A stretch of DNA of 64,000 nt from Hypomesus transpacificus (lineage: Eukaryota > Chordata > Actinopteri > Osmeriformes > Osmeridae), in the NCBI RefSeq assembly GCF_021917145.1, contig NC_061082.1:8530237-8594236 (forward strand), given 5' to 3'. The notes beneath the pieces were generated by a model. It made no database searches. It saw nothing but the letters and a program-made list of their open reading frames with translations, and was not told the origin of the DNA. The number at the start of each line of letters is the position of its first letter. The first letter of the stretch is position 1. Shown here piece after piece: positions 32,738-45,800 of this stretch. A program made the position numbers and the translations under genes.

Positions 32738-35700
32738 TTAATTAACTGGAGCACATTCAATTTTCTTCTGTTTCCTTTTCTTCTTGTTTTTGAATATCGG
32801 AGAATTCAGGAACTTTGTGTCTGTAAACTTATCTCCGCGCCTCATTTTGCTGTAGAAGACAGAAAACATCAATCAAAAATCGAATCAGGCATTATCTTTC
32901 TCTCTAGGTGTGCGATTTGAGCATGTGCAGAGCAGTCCTCACCAGTTGATGGGAGGATCTTTGTAACTGACAGCAGCTCCCCGTCGCCTCGTTCTTCCTG
33001 TGTTTTCATTTTCCATCCAGTTGGTATTGGTCACAGACTTAAGGGCACGTCCTGCTAGAAATAAAAAATATACAGTATATCATCTAATCATTATATATTT
33101 TCCTTGAATGAAACACAAATTTATATTAACAGCGCAGAAATACTACCTGGAGATGGCTCCGTAATGATTTTGGCAGTCTCTTCTTCATACACAGTAACTC
33201 TGCGAGAGGCCGTCTTTAAGGGGCTGGAGTCAAGGCAGTCCAGCTCATACTCAGTTGTTATAGTGTCATTAGTTTCCCACGGGGGGCGTGTATCCACCAG
33301 CAGATCCATCAGGCTCTCATGAACCGCATCCTCACTGACACAGAGCCCGTCATCTTCTGCTTGGCTCCTGGAGTTAACGTTTGGAGTGGAATCCATATTA
33401 CTGAACGGTATGACATACGTGCCCCTGCATCTTGGTTTGTGCATTGTGTTGATTTGAGACTTTGAGCTACACTGCATATCCCCTTTCGTCTTCAGACTCT
33501 GGGCACTAACTGAAAACAACTCCTCCATTTGATCACTTTTCATAGTTTCTTTGTGTGATTTTACAAGCAAAATATCGGATTTTTCCATTGCAGGCATGCA
33601 TTCGAGTGTATCCGCATGAGGTACTGCAAACTCTATACATGCCATGCCTTTGTTCTCTTGATTCTGGCTGGATGAAGGTCCACAAGTGCTGCTTCTTTCC
33701 TTCTTTTTCTTCTCCTTAACCGAGATCCCCTCTAAAAACACCTTCATTTTAGATTTTCCAGTCTTCTCTTTCCTGGCTTTCTTAGGATTTTGCACAATGG
33801 CAGAAGCTGGTTCACAAGGAGGAATTGCATCCATTTGCTGGCTGTCCAGCCCCTCAGCTGGTTCCTCGGTAGCCCTAAATGGACGTTTATAAGAAGACTG
33901 CGTTTCTCCACCTGGACACTGTTTGTTTTCATGTCCAGTGACTCGACAGTGGTTTAGGTCTAGGTCAGTAACAGGAAGATTCTCCTCTATGCTTGGATCG
34001 CTGGCCGTGTAAGACTCATTACCCGCAAAACAATATCTTGTACCAGGAGTGCCCATCTGCTTATCAGAACAAGTATTTTGCAATGAGTTATCGCCAGGCA
34101 CTGAGATCACACATGTCTCTCTTGATCTTCCCTTGTTGGTCTGGCCAGAGTTGGTAGGTCTCTTGCTCTTCTGTCTGGTGCTGTGTGAAATAATGCCATT
34201 TAAACAGGAAGAATGATGTGTGTCCTTGGATTCAGGCTGAGAATCATTGTTGTCCACACAGGCACTCGGTAGGTCCAAATCTACACACGTATCCTTTACC
34301 ATTTGCTTATCATGGACCACTTCTAAAGGTAAGATCTGTGTTTTCTTGCTTCTCTGATATGGCACCTCATTGGAAACTGAGAAAGTTTTCTTTTTCAAAC
34401 AGTTGTCAGTCTGAGATTTCACCTCAAACGTCTTTCGGCATTTACCTTTTGATGCTTTATGTTGTGTTTCTTTGTCTACACATTTTGCGCTGTCTTTGTT
34501 TTCAGAGGATCCGTCCATAAAGAAAGCATCTTCAAATGGGTTTGGTGAGACAGTGTTTTGGGACTTACTTTGGACAGAAACTACAAACGTTTTCCTGGGG
34601 TCAAACGGTTTTGACTCCTCCTGCGTTGCTTTCTGAGTATCACGAGCAAGTCGACCGTGCTTAGGGATACGGGAGGTGAAGTGAGTTTTCCTGCGAGAAG
34701 CAAGTGTTTGAGTCTCATCGGCTGAGACTTTAGTTACTGCTTGTTGCTGTTCTTCCTCATCTCGGATTGATATGTTGTCAAAAGTCAACAGGGTCTCAGA
34801 ACACGACTGAGGTAGCTCTGAACTAAAACAGGTCCCCATCTCAAGACTGTCTTTTATGTACGCGGATTCACTTTTTTTTACTCCAATTTTCTCTACTTCT
34901 TCAGAATCTTTTGATAATAGTTTTTTCATCTTCTTCCTGGGCTTGATTCCACCATCTGTCCATGCTTTCTTGGGTTTGGTCTCTACAGTGACTATTTCAA
35001 CCATGCTGTCAGCCAAAGTCATTTCCATCTCCGTGTCAAGGGGGATCTTCACTTCTATGTTAGCAGGCTCTAATGTGGGCTCCTTTATTGTGCCAGGCAT
35101 ATACCCAGGTGTTGATGTCTCCATTATGGAAAGAGGCTGTGGTTTGTCAGATGTACGCACAACTGAGGGCATTTGGTTGTCAAGGCACACGGTTGGGTTT
35201 GAGTCTAGTCCGGGGTTTGAGAGGATCTGTGACCACCTCTCTACCTCTGTCCTGAAGCTACTGGACTTGTGCAGCATTCCTCCCTGAGTTGATAAACTCT
35301 TGTCCGCCTGGCTTTCAGTCTCAGATACTTTGCCTATGAGAACCAACAGAAAGATAAACAGTATTCAACCAGTGACAGTATAACCAACCCAACAATGACA
35401 AATAAGTGTTCTGGGATCAGCTCACATCTTCATGGCAAGTAGAGTCAAAACTCCACTCAGCTTACCTTTGACCTTTAACTCTGTGGGTTTGCTTTGTGTC
35501 TCAGTGAGGTTTACAAATGTGGCATTCTCCTTGACAATAGGCTTTTGGTTTATGCTTGTCTGTTTTAAGGGTGAAATCAGCTGCTCCGGTTTGAGAGAAA
35601 TCTGAGCTGCTTCCCTGAAGAGATTTGAAGGGGAAAGCACTTAAGACCCATACTAAAACATTGCATCGTAAAAGATAGCAAACAGTATTCTGTTTATAAC

Positions 35701-36616
35701 ACATTCTGTCAGCTTGCTCAAAGGTCAAAAAATCTAAATAACTGCAGGGAAAAAACAAAGAAAATCTTCAATACTCAATAAGGTGGTGGGGTGGAGGGTG
35801 CTGTAAGTCGCTCTGGATAAGAGCGTCTGCTAAATGACTAAATGTAAATAAGGCTATTTTGTTCCTAAATACGGTACATTGCCAACTATAAGTACCTCTG
35901 AAACTGATGATCGTCATCTTCAGCCTCAGGGGTAATAAGGTCATTAGATGGTTCGGGGACAGCCTAAGGGAGGAAAATTCAAATTACATATTTATTTTAA
36001 ATATTATTATGTCAAGTGACAATATGAGCTGACTTTTTCTAATGCAATGATAAACGACATTCGACAAAACAAAAATCTTACATCATAATCAGAAAAAAGG
36101 TCGAGGGCCTTTTCCAGGTTATCCAGAGTGCTGCGGTGTAAATCTTTCAAGATAAGGACCTGTAAAAAGAGCAAATGCAATAACTAGGTCAATGTTTGAC
36201 TGAGCTCAATGTAAAAATGGTGTGACTTGGTAAGTGTAACCCACCAGTTTCTTGTGCTTGTGCCTCCTTACTGCTAGATCAAAGTAGAGAGCTTCAATTT
36301 GTTTTTGTAGATGCACATTCTCCACTTCCATTTGTCTGCTCTTCTCTTTTTGAGCCACCAAGGCCAGGGCCAGGGCTTTGTTATTGGTTTTCAAAGAGAC
36401 CTTGAAGAATGAGGAGGTATCTGAAGATGAAAGCATACAGCCCATGAAACATCATGCATGCAACATGTCATAAACATGAACTGATATACATTCTCAATTA
36501 TAAACCAACTTTATCTTACTGAGTATCTTATTCTTGATCTTGGATGCTACTGTCGAGGTCTGTTTTGATGTTTTAAGGGACATCAGTTTCTTTCCCGGTA
36601 CCGCCACGCCGTCCAT
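32738..36616 (-). CDS. sgo2: Shugoshin 2 (centromeric cohesion protector)
   Basis: Shugoshins recruit PP2A to centromeres to protect cohesin from phosphorylation and cleavage. Coding exons: 36520-36616, 36245-36420, 36082-36159, 35896-35963, 35466-35614, 33147-35333 (one large exon), 32943-33054, 32738-32849. All phases agree; the product is 992 aa. The N terminus (ASKIKNKIL, then SSFFKVSLKTNNKALALAL and a Lys/Glu/Gln-rich coiled coil, residues about 24-90) matches the shugoshin coil. The C-terminal box RRRGAAVSYKDPPIN then KMRRGDKFTDTKFLNS matches the shugoshin basic motif that binds phosphorylated H2A. The long, poorly conserved middle is typical of SGO2. A noncoding first exon probably ends at 36956, giving a start about 2-3 kb from pikfyve and divergent from it. 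Confidence 0.92.
35801..35850 (+). repeat. SINE tail fragment in sgo2 intron
   Basis: CTGTAAGTCGCTCTGGATAA followed by GAGCGTCTGCTAAATGAC, the 3' tail of the tRNA-derived SINE family, without its head. Confidence 0.7.
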
Positions 36617-36999
36617 GTTTGAGAACCTGGAATTTCGATAATTTATCAAATGTTCATCATCAGTGCTTCTTCTCCTTTAAATAATATATGATACATTATA
36701 TATATATATTGTACAGCTAGATATAGCTAACTCTTATGTGAATTATAGTCTGGAGTGAATAGTCTCTAAATTAAGCAAACTACACTACAGTAGCTCATCT
36801 TACCTAAATTGCGTAGCTAGCTAGCTACTAGCCAACGATATTTGTACAGTCGGTGCAGACAGTGGTACTACGGTCGCTAGCTGGCCTAGCTCTACCAATA
36901 ATATGCATCTGGCTAGGCTAGCTAGAAACTAGCTAGTAACTGCCAAGTTTCTTACCGTTGTAACAATTATGGCTTTCTACCAAAAGCTTGTATTAAAAT

Positions 37000-39790
37000 T
37001 AAATTCGTAAAACACCCTGATTATAATGCCAAAATGTTACAGCAGTCGTACTAAAGGATGAGATCAATTTGCCATCTATTGTATGTTTTAAATCCGTGCT
37101 TCAACTCAAACAAAAACAGAATCACCCGCCGTTTCCTGTTAAAATTTGGAGGCGTACCTGAGCAACATGATAGCCAATTACCGTGGAGCGGTCTGTGCCG
37201 AGGGCAAAGGTCTAATTCTGTTCTAATAATTAATTCCAAATGATGTTTAATGAAATGTATTTATTATTCATAAATAATTTCTCTCAAAAAAATAACTACA
37301 TGTGTGCATGAAGCTGGCTTGCATGATGCTAAATACTATTGGAGGTAGAAAGTAATCCATGGGATTTGGGGCGTAGGCCTACAGTATTTTGACTAGCCAA
37401 CCAAATACATTTAAATATCTGATGTAGATTACCGGATTACAGGATGGGTGATAGTATTCGGTTTGGTTTCAAGAGTAATTTGACGGATGCGGCCCTGATC
37501 TTCAGTCTTTTATCACCCTAAATTATGCATTATATTATACTATGTTTGTGCAGTAAAGTGCACAAACATAAAACATGTCATACACTCACAACTGTCAGAT
37601 ATGCGTTCTTGAAACTTTGACTCCAATAAAAATGTAAAAACAGGATATTAGTATGTGTGTACTTTCACATGCTCGATCATAATCAGGTGACTCATGACAG
37701 GTTGATTTTGAGCCATTTTTTCGCTATTTACTATATGTATGGACTCTTCTTTGCGCTCATGGGTGCTGACCCACAACAGAACATCCAGGTACAGTAGCCT
37801 ACATCTAAAACATACACGAATGGTATGATACATTTACAACCAACGAAACGATAAAATAAACACATCTATATTAATACCAGAAACTGGAATAACTGGTGCG
37901 TTTCAGAACATACAACTATGCTGTCAAACTTCCTTTAAATCAACAATATTTCTCTACATGTCTTGAACTCGTCGATAATGATAGATATTTAGGTAGTTGA
38001 TGGTTGCTGCCTCATCATGTGATCGCAACAGAACAGTTCGATTGACCTGCTCTCTGCTTATTTCGTCTGCCTGCTTCATTTGGCACCAATGCAGCTTGCT
38101 ATTTCGTGCAAACAGCCGACTCCGGATCTGTTTTATCAAAGTGATTCATACTGTGATGACTAAGAAGAGAATAATACAGGTGAATGATCAATTTCAGTGA
38201 CAAGTTCATTTCAATTACGTGTACTCAGTTGCAACAGGCCTGCTGTTGTTATTAGCTAGCTAGCTAGCTAACTTGCAAGCTAACGCCATACTAGCCAATC
38301 AGCTTCTGTTGACTCTACAATAGCAAGTACTGTGGCTAGTGTGAAGAGTTAGCAACTATACTAGCCTATAGCTGTCTAGTTGTTGACAGTTGGTCTGACA
38401 GCGAGGGCGGGTAATATATTGCTCTTATCAAATAATGTTGGAGAAATAAATTACTATCAACTTCTAGCAAGTATCTAAAACGCTCGAAGCCAATGCTACC
38501 CTTTCACGCATCAAACTTGTAATTTTTTTTAGCTAGACAGCTCAAGCTCTAACTAGCATGTTTAGCTGTTCATGGTCCAAGTACAGTGACTACACATTGA
38601 TTTGTTTTCCGGCATAGCTAGCTAACAAACGCATATTTGAAGGAGCCATTTAGAAGTACAATTCGTTTGAGACATTTTGTACTTGTAGGGGTGTCTATCA
38701 CAAGTTACAGGGCCTGCGGTGTCACATGATAGTCAGAGTAGTGATGCTGCAACTGATGTTGTCATTTTCCTCTACCGCGACAGTATAATTATTAGAACTA
38801 AGAGTAAGAAGCTTAGAAACTGGAGTTGTGACATGCAGTGCAGCAGAAACTATATGAAGTGCCATTAATACATATCAAATGGTAAGTTTTTCCTGACTCA
38901 ATTTAGCTTGCTATGTGCTTCGACCTTTTAGACTGTCTTGCTTGCTGTCTGAATTGACACTGCATGTTTAAGCCAGCTGTGGGTTTTGTGCCTTGACAGG
39001 TTTAGTTGTAAACAGTTGACAGTATTATTACAAGACTTGCAAAATTGTCTGCTTTTATTATTTTTTTCAAAACAACTCAACTTTCAATTTAAGAATGTGA
39101 GGTTCAGGAAACATTAATGCAGCGACTGAAAGAGCACACTCAGCACAGTTTTCTCAGTTTCCTATTATTTAATTAGCAATCATTGTGGTTTCCTTTAAGT
39201 GTGGGCATATCCCTTTAGCAATTGATGCTGGGTTGCACATTTCTCTAGTACTGAGCAGGGTTACAGTGAGTAGAATCATGTGCCTCCATTAACAGTAAGC
39301 CTGTGAACTATGTGCCAGTGGGTCCAGTTACAAAATAGATATTTTGAATATATATAGGGAATATATAATAACCACGCCTATTGTTTCAATATGTGATTTG
39401 TCATTAAAAAGGATTGCTGTTTCACCATGATTTGTATTTAATGAACAGTTTATGAACTTGGATTCACAAAATGGTCATGGTGGTTACTGATCAGGTAGGG
39501 CTTAAGGGGAGTGACAGAAACTCAGTAGCTCAGCGGCTGACATGAGCATGATGGTTGATAAATCAGGCCAACCAGATAAGAATGTTTTTCTTTTAAGAAT
39601 TTGTAGTTGTGCCAAGTTGTGTTAGGCTACTTTTTAAAAGTGGAGACATAGGTGGCCTATATGGTATATGGTTATTTAGGGCACGGCCTGTGTTTATTTA
39701 TACATTTATTGATATATCTGTTGAAAGGAAGGCTATAACGGTGTCTTAGAGTTAAATTGTAGCAACACACTCTGGGCTTCTTTTAACCAG
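37000..39790. other. Divergent intergenic region between sgo2 and pikfyve
   Basis: No protein gene seen. CTAG/AGCT tandem stretches occur at about 36813-36832 and 38256-38272. A GTAAGT donor at 38882 could end a noncoding first exon of pikfyve, since the first coding exon has a plausible acceptor (CCAG at 39787-39790) ten bases before its ATG; this is not proven. The region should contain both promoters. Confidence 0.4.
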
Positions 39791-39800
39791 AATCAGTGAC

Positions 39801-42800
39801 ATGGCTGCTGATGACAAATCCTCCTCCTCAACCCTGGATTGGAGCACAGAACCGCCACTGTCGGCTCCCAGCACGTCCCACCTGACACACTTCAAGCCCC
39901 TGACACCAGAGCAGGATGAGCCACCACTCCGCTCGGCCTACAGCTCCTTCGTCAACCTGTTTCGTTTTAACAAAGGTCATACAACATACACACACAGACG
40001 TACACCAAATTACTCGGAATGGTTATGGTATCTTGCATTTCAGAGACTGTTGTGAGGCTAACAGCTTTGGGTGGTTAGTTTAGTGAGTTCAATCACGTCT
40101 CTCTTGCTGCTTATCTACAGTATGTGGAACTCCATTGATGGATTTGTTTGTTTTGCCACGTTGCCTTTATTTGTCTTCTTTTCAAATGAAGATGCTTTAG
40201 CAGAGATTAGTGTGGAGCCAGTGTCTCATGAGGTCATGTGATAGAGAGTTAGCATTTGGAAAGGTGCCAGGAGTCAAACGTCACATGCGTTTCTAGTCCA
40301 CTCCCCCAATTACGGAAGACCGATCACCAAGGCAACAGCAGAGGATCCCTCATGCTCCTGACTGCTCAGAAAGTGATACTTTGAGATTAGAGTATATTCA
40401 CAGCAACAAATGTTATATTTTAATGTAAGTTTCATTGGGGTGTTATAAAATAAATATACACGTTATGATGATGTTATTCTGGAGCAGGTGCAGTTGAGTA
40501 AAAGTAACATGAACAGACAATGAAGTAACATGGAAGCTAGGTTACAAAGACGTTTAGAAAGTGGACCGCATTATTGATGTGGTGTTTACAAAATGGTGTA
40601 AGGGTTCTCGATACGTGATATGTCTGCCCAATGGTTCTTCTCTCATTGATGTGCGTGCACAGAAGAGGGCCGCCCCCCATCGGTAGAGAAGTCAGAGGTG
40701 TCCACTCCGTCGCCACAGGGAGAGAGGAGGAGCTGGTCCAGCAGCCCCGCCCACTCTGTCCATGGTTCCGGAACACACAGGAAGCAGCACCCAGATGGAC
40801 TACGCCGCACTTCCACAGCCTCTGGTAACACACACACACACACACCCACACATATCCACATGCATTCATATCTCCTTACTGGATTGATAACTGGATGGAT
40901 GGAACAGTTGGAAACATTCAATATGTTCCCAGTGATTTTAACATCTACCTCAGACTTCAATAATGATGCTGGAAGTCTCTCTTTCATGCTCATCGTGTAC
41001 ATGTAATCAGTAATAATGGAGTTATAAGAGATGGTTCCTTTCTTGAGACCTTATCAGGAATTTCTCTTCTCTTATCAACAAAAAAAACACAACTGCCTCT
41101 GGTGTGACTGTGTACATTCCCATTAGAAATGTGTCATGATGTTAGGGATGGTGTAATAAGGAACTTTGCCTGCATTGGTTCTCTAAGAAAACAGGAAAAT
41201 GTTCCTCCTACAATAACACTCCTTTGTGTCAGTTTCCTTATTTTAATTCTGCTTTTACTGGTGAGTTTGACCCAATCAGATCTCTTCAAGGAAAAGTAGA
41301 TGGTGCCAGATAAGGTGAACACAGTTCAAACCTCCTGTGTGCTGCCAGTACCAGTACACTCTCTAGGTCTCAAGCTTGGTTCCACATTTCAATGTTGTAC
41401 TGTGAAGAACACATTTCAGTTTGCATTGCAATAATATGTTATGAGGGGTTTTCAAAGGGTTTCCCGCAGCACTTTTCAGTTAAGGTGGTCGCCTAAGCAT
41501 CACACGCCTGCCGCCTTAACTACGTAGTTTAAAAAACCTGTTTAGCCCCCCCCCCCATGGCAAACCCCACCCTACCACCTTAACTAATACATTTTCTGCG
41601 GGAAACCCTTCAAGTAGTTTAGTACATTTAGTTGAGATGAAGAGGTTTATGAAGCACAAAGGGTGTATAGTGTCATGACAATCTTACTCGTGCTCATACA
41701 AACCCTTGAATGCATCATTTAAAGGGAGAGAAATGGATGATCTGTGTGAGTACCATCCATTCAAAAAGCCTTTTCTTATGTCTTCTCTGTTTCCAGTGGA
41801 TTGGCCAGGTGAGGCTCTTCTGCACTGTGTGCCTTGCTAAAACACTTGCAAAAAAAATAACAGTTTTGTGCTTTTTTTGTGTGCAATTCTAACCACTATG
41901 TGAAGAAGAAGTGGCCTAACAAATATCCATGAGTGATGGGTGTGTGTATTTGTTTGAAGTAAACGTTATTAATTAGCTAAGCCAATTTTGCATTATTGCT
42001 TGTTGGATATAGGTCTCTTATGATATGAGTGTTTTGATGGCTATAACTGACATTGAAAAGTACATATTAGTGACACTACAGTATTAAAGCTAACACCATC
42101 ATTCTGAACCACCATACTACTACTATTTTATGTTTCCCTGCATTTGATGTCTTGAATTACTAACTGCCTTTCTGCACATTCACAGTTAATAACCACCTTG
42201 CCAGAGTTTACAGAAGTTTGGCCGTTATATATTCTATGCATGTGACTGTATACTGTAGAATGGTTAGGTTGTGTCCATATTGTGCTCAACTTAGTTACGT
42301 GTGTGTGCGTGTGTTTGCTCTCTAGATGGCCACAGGAAATCGGAAGCGTCCCTTGGCACTCATGACCCTCGTACAGCTGTTCAGCTGCGGACCGCTCTGA
42401 AGAGACTGAAAGAGATCATGGAGGGAAAGAGCCAGGTACATATGTCATACAACTGAACAGTAAACCACTGTCACATCCTACCTGTGACATTTAGAATTGG
42501 ACTTTTCAAAACTAAACTGGGTGTGGTGCAGCAGGTTTGGAGTCTGATATCAAAGCAAATACACATTGTATATTCCATTAACTCGAGCCATCAAGATAGA
42601 CAGAGAACAGCTGCTCTTGTTTTCAACCAGAGCTTCATGACTCCATGACTTTTCAGGACAGCGACCTGAAGCAGTACTGGATGCCCGACAGCCAGTGCAA
42701 GGAGTGTTACGACTGCAACGAGAAGTTCACCACCTTCCGACGGCGCCACCACTGTCGCTTGTGTGGCCAGATCTTCTGCAGTCGCTGCTGCAACCAGGAG

Positions 42801-45800
42801 ATCCCGGGCAAGTTCATGGGCTACACGGGTGAGTGCCTATGGGGTGGGGGACACACGATGGACGAGTGGGAGGCCTCCGTGACTCGCCCTCCCTCATACT
42901 GAACCATCATGACACATAAAAGAGAGAAAGGGGGTGGGAGGGGGGGGTCAGCAAAGGAAAGAGGTTACGGCAAGGAAGAGGCCCGTGGCTGATACAGCTG
43001 GATGATCTATGAGTATGTACAGAATCCTTTGGGTGACAGGAGCATGGTATGTGTGTGTGAAACAGACATGAGACTGTATTTTCTGCAGTCGTGGGTGTTG
43101 TTTGGGCCTGGATTGTTATTGGTTCTCGATTTGACCTGGGCTGTGGTAAGTTGACCAGCTGGCTAATAGCGTGTTACCGCATGAGCGCACACTCTTTTGA
43201 GTGAATTGAAAAACTTTAACTCAACTTACCAAGCATGTTTGGTTGTTTTTGATGCGGTGAGGCTGATGGAATTAACCATAGCAGTGATGTGTTGTTCAGT
43301 GGTTGCCTTCTGTTTGTTCTGGTGTTTTCTCCAAGCAACCACTTTCACTGAATGGCTAGTCCACAGGGTTATCCTGTGTTTGAGGTGTACTTGAAGTTCC
43401 AGAAATAATGCTGAGGATTTGCATTCAGCGTGAATGGTTAACGCCGAGGTTGATTAATCATTAGCTTTCTTTGGTTGCTTCCCTGAACTAATCCCAACAC
43501 AAACTATCTGACTAGACCTCTAAGGTGCAGATCATGAAAACCTAACCTTACTCTTTTTCCTCTCTCTTTCTTACCCCTCACTCTCACCACGCACCCGTGT
43601 AGGAGACCTGCGTGCCTGTACCTACTGCCGGAAGATCGCCATGAGCTACGCCCACTCTGCAGACTCTGGCTGCATCGGTGAGGACCTGAGCGCCCTGTCC
43701 GACTCGCCCTGCTCTGTGTGCGTGGAGCCCAGCGAGCCCCGCACGCCCGTGGGCGGACGCAAGGCCAGCCGCAACATCTTCCTGGAGGAAGACCTGGCCT
43801 GGCAAAGGTGAACACAGACATGCAGACAGACATGCAATCAGAGAGGGATGTTTGATGCCTTATCCTTTAACCCTGCCCTTAACTCTGCCTCATTTTACAC
43901 CCCTGCCTCTTTCCACGCCCCATCCTTCATTCTATACCCCTGCCTCATTTATGCTGGTACATTCATTTTCCTAACCAATCAGTTGTCTGTGTTTTTTAAA
44001 GATAGAGGAGCCTAAACCACTACATGATTGAGTGATCGGTGCATGTCTCTGGAGCATACTCTGTGCTCTTTGATTCTTGAGCAAAAACCATCTAATCAAT
44101 TTCTCTTGGGGAATTTCCCAGGTCAATTTCTAATCTATAATAAGTTCTGGATTCTAAGCCTGTGCTTGTGATAATCAATTTGTTGTCATCAAATCCTGTG
44201 ACAATCTTTGATCTGATAACTGTTCGCCTCCTCCTTGTTTCTCTGTGGACCTTTCTTTAAGAAAATCTTTTCCTCTCTCCTGGCATAGAAAAACTCCTAT
44301 TGGGATGAGGAAGAAGTGAGTCTGGCTGTCATTCTTTCATTTGCCTTTCAAAGATCTGTTCATTCTTCTATGAGTTCTTCCTTACACTTTAGCTCTACCA
44401 AGAAGACGTTTGCATGCTTCTCTGAAACGAGTTTGTCTTGCATGGTGAACACTAGGCATGGGCCAATTACCGGTTTCAAGGTAAAGCGCGGTTTGAAAAA
44501 GTCACGGTTTCAATACCTCTCAAATTTTCCGTTATATCGTTGCTGCGGTATGAGCTGTCTTTTTTAAGTGTCTCGTTAAAGACGGAAAGTATAGGAATAC
44601 CTCAGGTTTTACGCAGCGGAGAAAGTAACCCTCCGGTTGGTGCGAGCAACAATCAGTCACCATCAGATGAGCTAATAGCCGAAGGACGTGCACCACTGGA
44701 ATTATTCCCTGCTGTATGGGAATCTTTCGTGTACCGAAAACATTCGGACGGCCACGGATGAAGGAAATACAATTTGTAAGACGTATTTTAGAGAATGTCC
44801 GACTTTTTTCTCGCAAATTTGTGATTTTTTTCTTCACTCGCCACCGTCGTAGATTAGGCTATTACAGGTCTCTCCAATCTCACGCAGTTGTTGTGCGACT
44901 ATCTTCAACCATTTCTCACGCTGAGAAGCGCAGATTTCTGCGGAGTTGATCGTTGTCTCGAGTTATATAGTTTGTTAAAAACCAGACAAAAAGAAACACG
45001 GTATGGTAATCTCACGCCAAACTTTTGATAAAACTTGAGAGCCCTGCTACTACTTCTGCTATTTGTACCAAAATTAGGTCCTACATTTAGCTGGGGGTCA
45101 CTTATATACTTTTATGTAAGTCTTCCACCGCCTGTGTGTATAAATTAAATTAAAACAATAGTTATGTATTGATCTTTTTTAATAAATAAAAAAATACCGT
45201 GAGGTTATCATACCATCAAAATCTGACACCGACCCATGCCTAGTGAACACATACATTTAGATTGTTTTGAGGTGTATTGAGAATAGCATTCATGTTTTGC
45301 AATATATGTGTGTCAGTTTAATTCACCAGGAGTCTCAGAACAGTGGTCTTAACTCCAGACTAAATGCACTCCAAGAGGATGTGGGCAAGTCACCAGCCAG
45401 GAAAAGGTTGAGACATTAATTTCAGCTCGCAGTCGAAAAAAGTATTTCAGGGATTATATTTTTTATATCTTTCACACTTATTTGTGTGTGTGTGTGTGTG
45501 TCTAGGTCCGCCAGTGTGACCAACCTGTCCCTGGACCGCTCCAGCTCTTCCATGGTGCCCTCCTATGACAGCTCAGTAAGCCCCCAGGCCAGCCGGGCCA
45601 TGCCTGGGCTCAAGGGTGACCACGGCGAGGAGGAGAGGAAGATCCTACTGGTTAATCTCTCTTTCTGTTTCCCCATTTTACAATATGTTCTCTCTGGTGC
45701 TGGTTGAGTCTAAATGTGTGAATGATTTGTGCTGTTGCGCTGCCATCATGTAGGACTCATCCCAGCTGAAGGACCTGTGGAAGAAGATCTGTCACAACAA

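Noticed and set aside
33104-35287. Several short frames on the plus strand across the big sgo2 exon
   Set aside because: They are shadows of a continuous 729-codon exon whose N- and C-terminal neighbours are clearly shugoshin.
45331-45406. Using CACCAG at about 45330 as the acceptor of the sixth pikfyve coding exon
   Set aside because: That start puts the exon out of frame with an early stop; the upstream GTGTCAG acceptor (exon from 45317) restores the frame and the SLIH sequence known from human.
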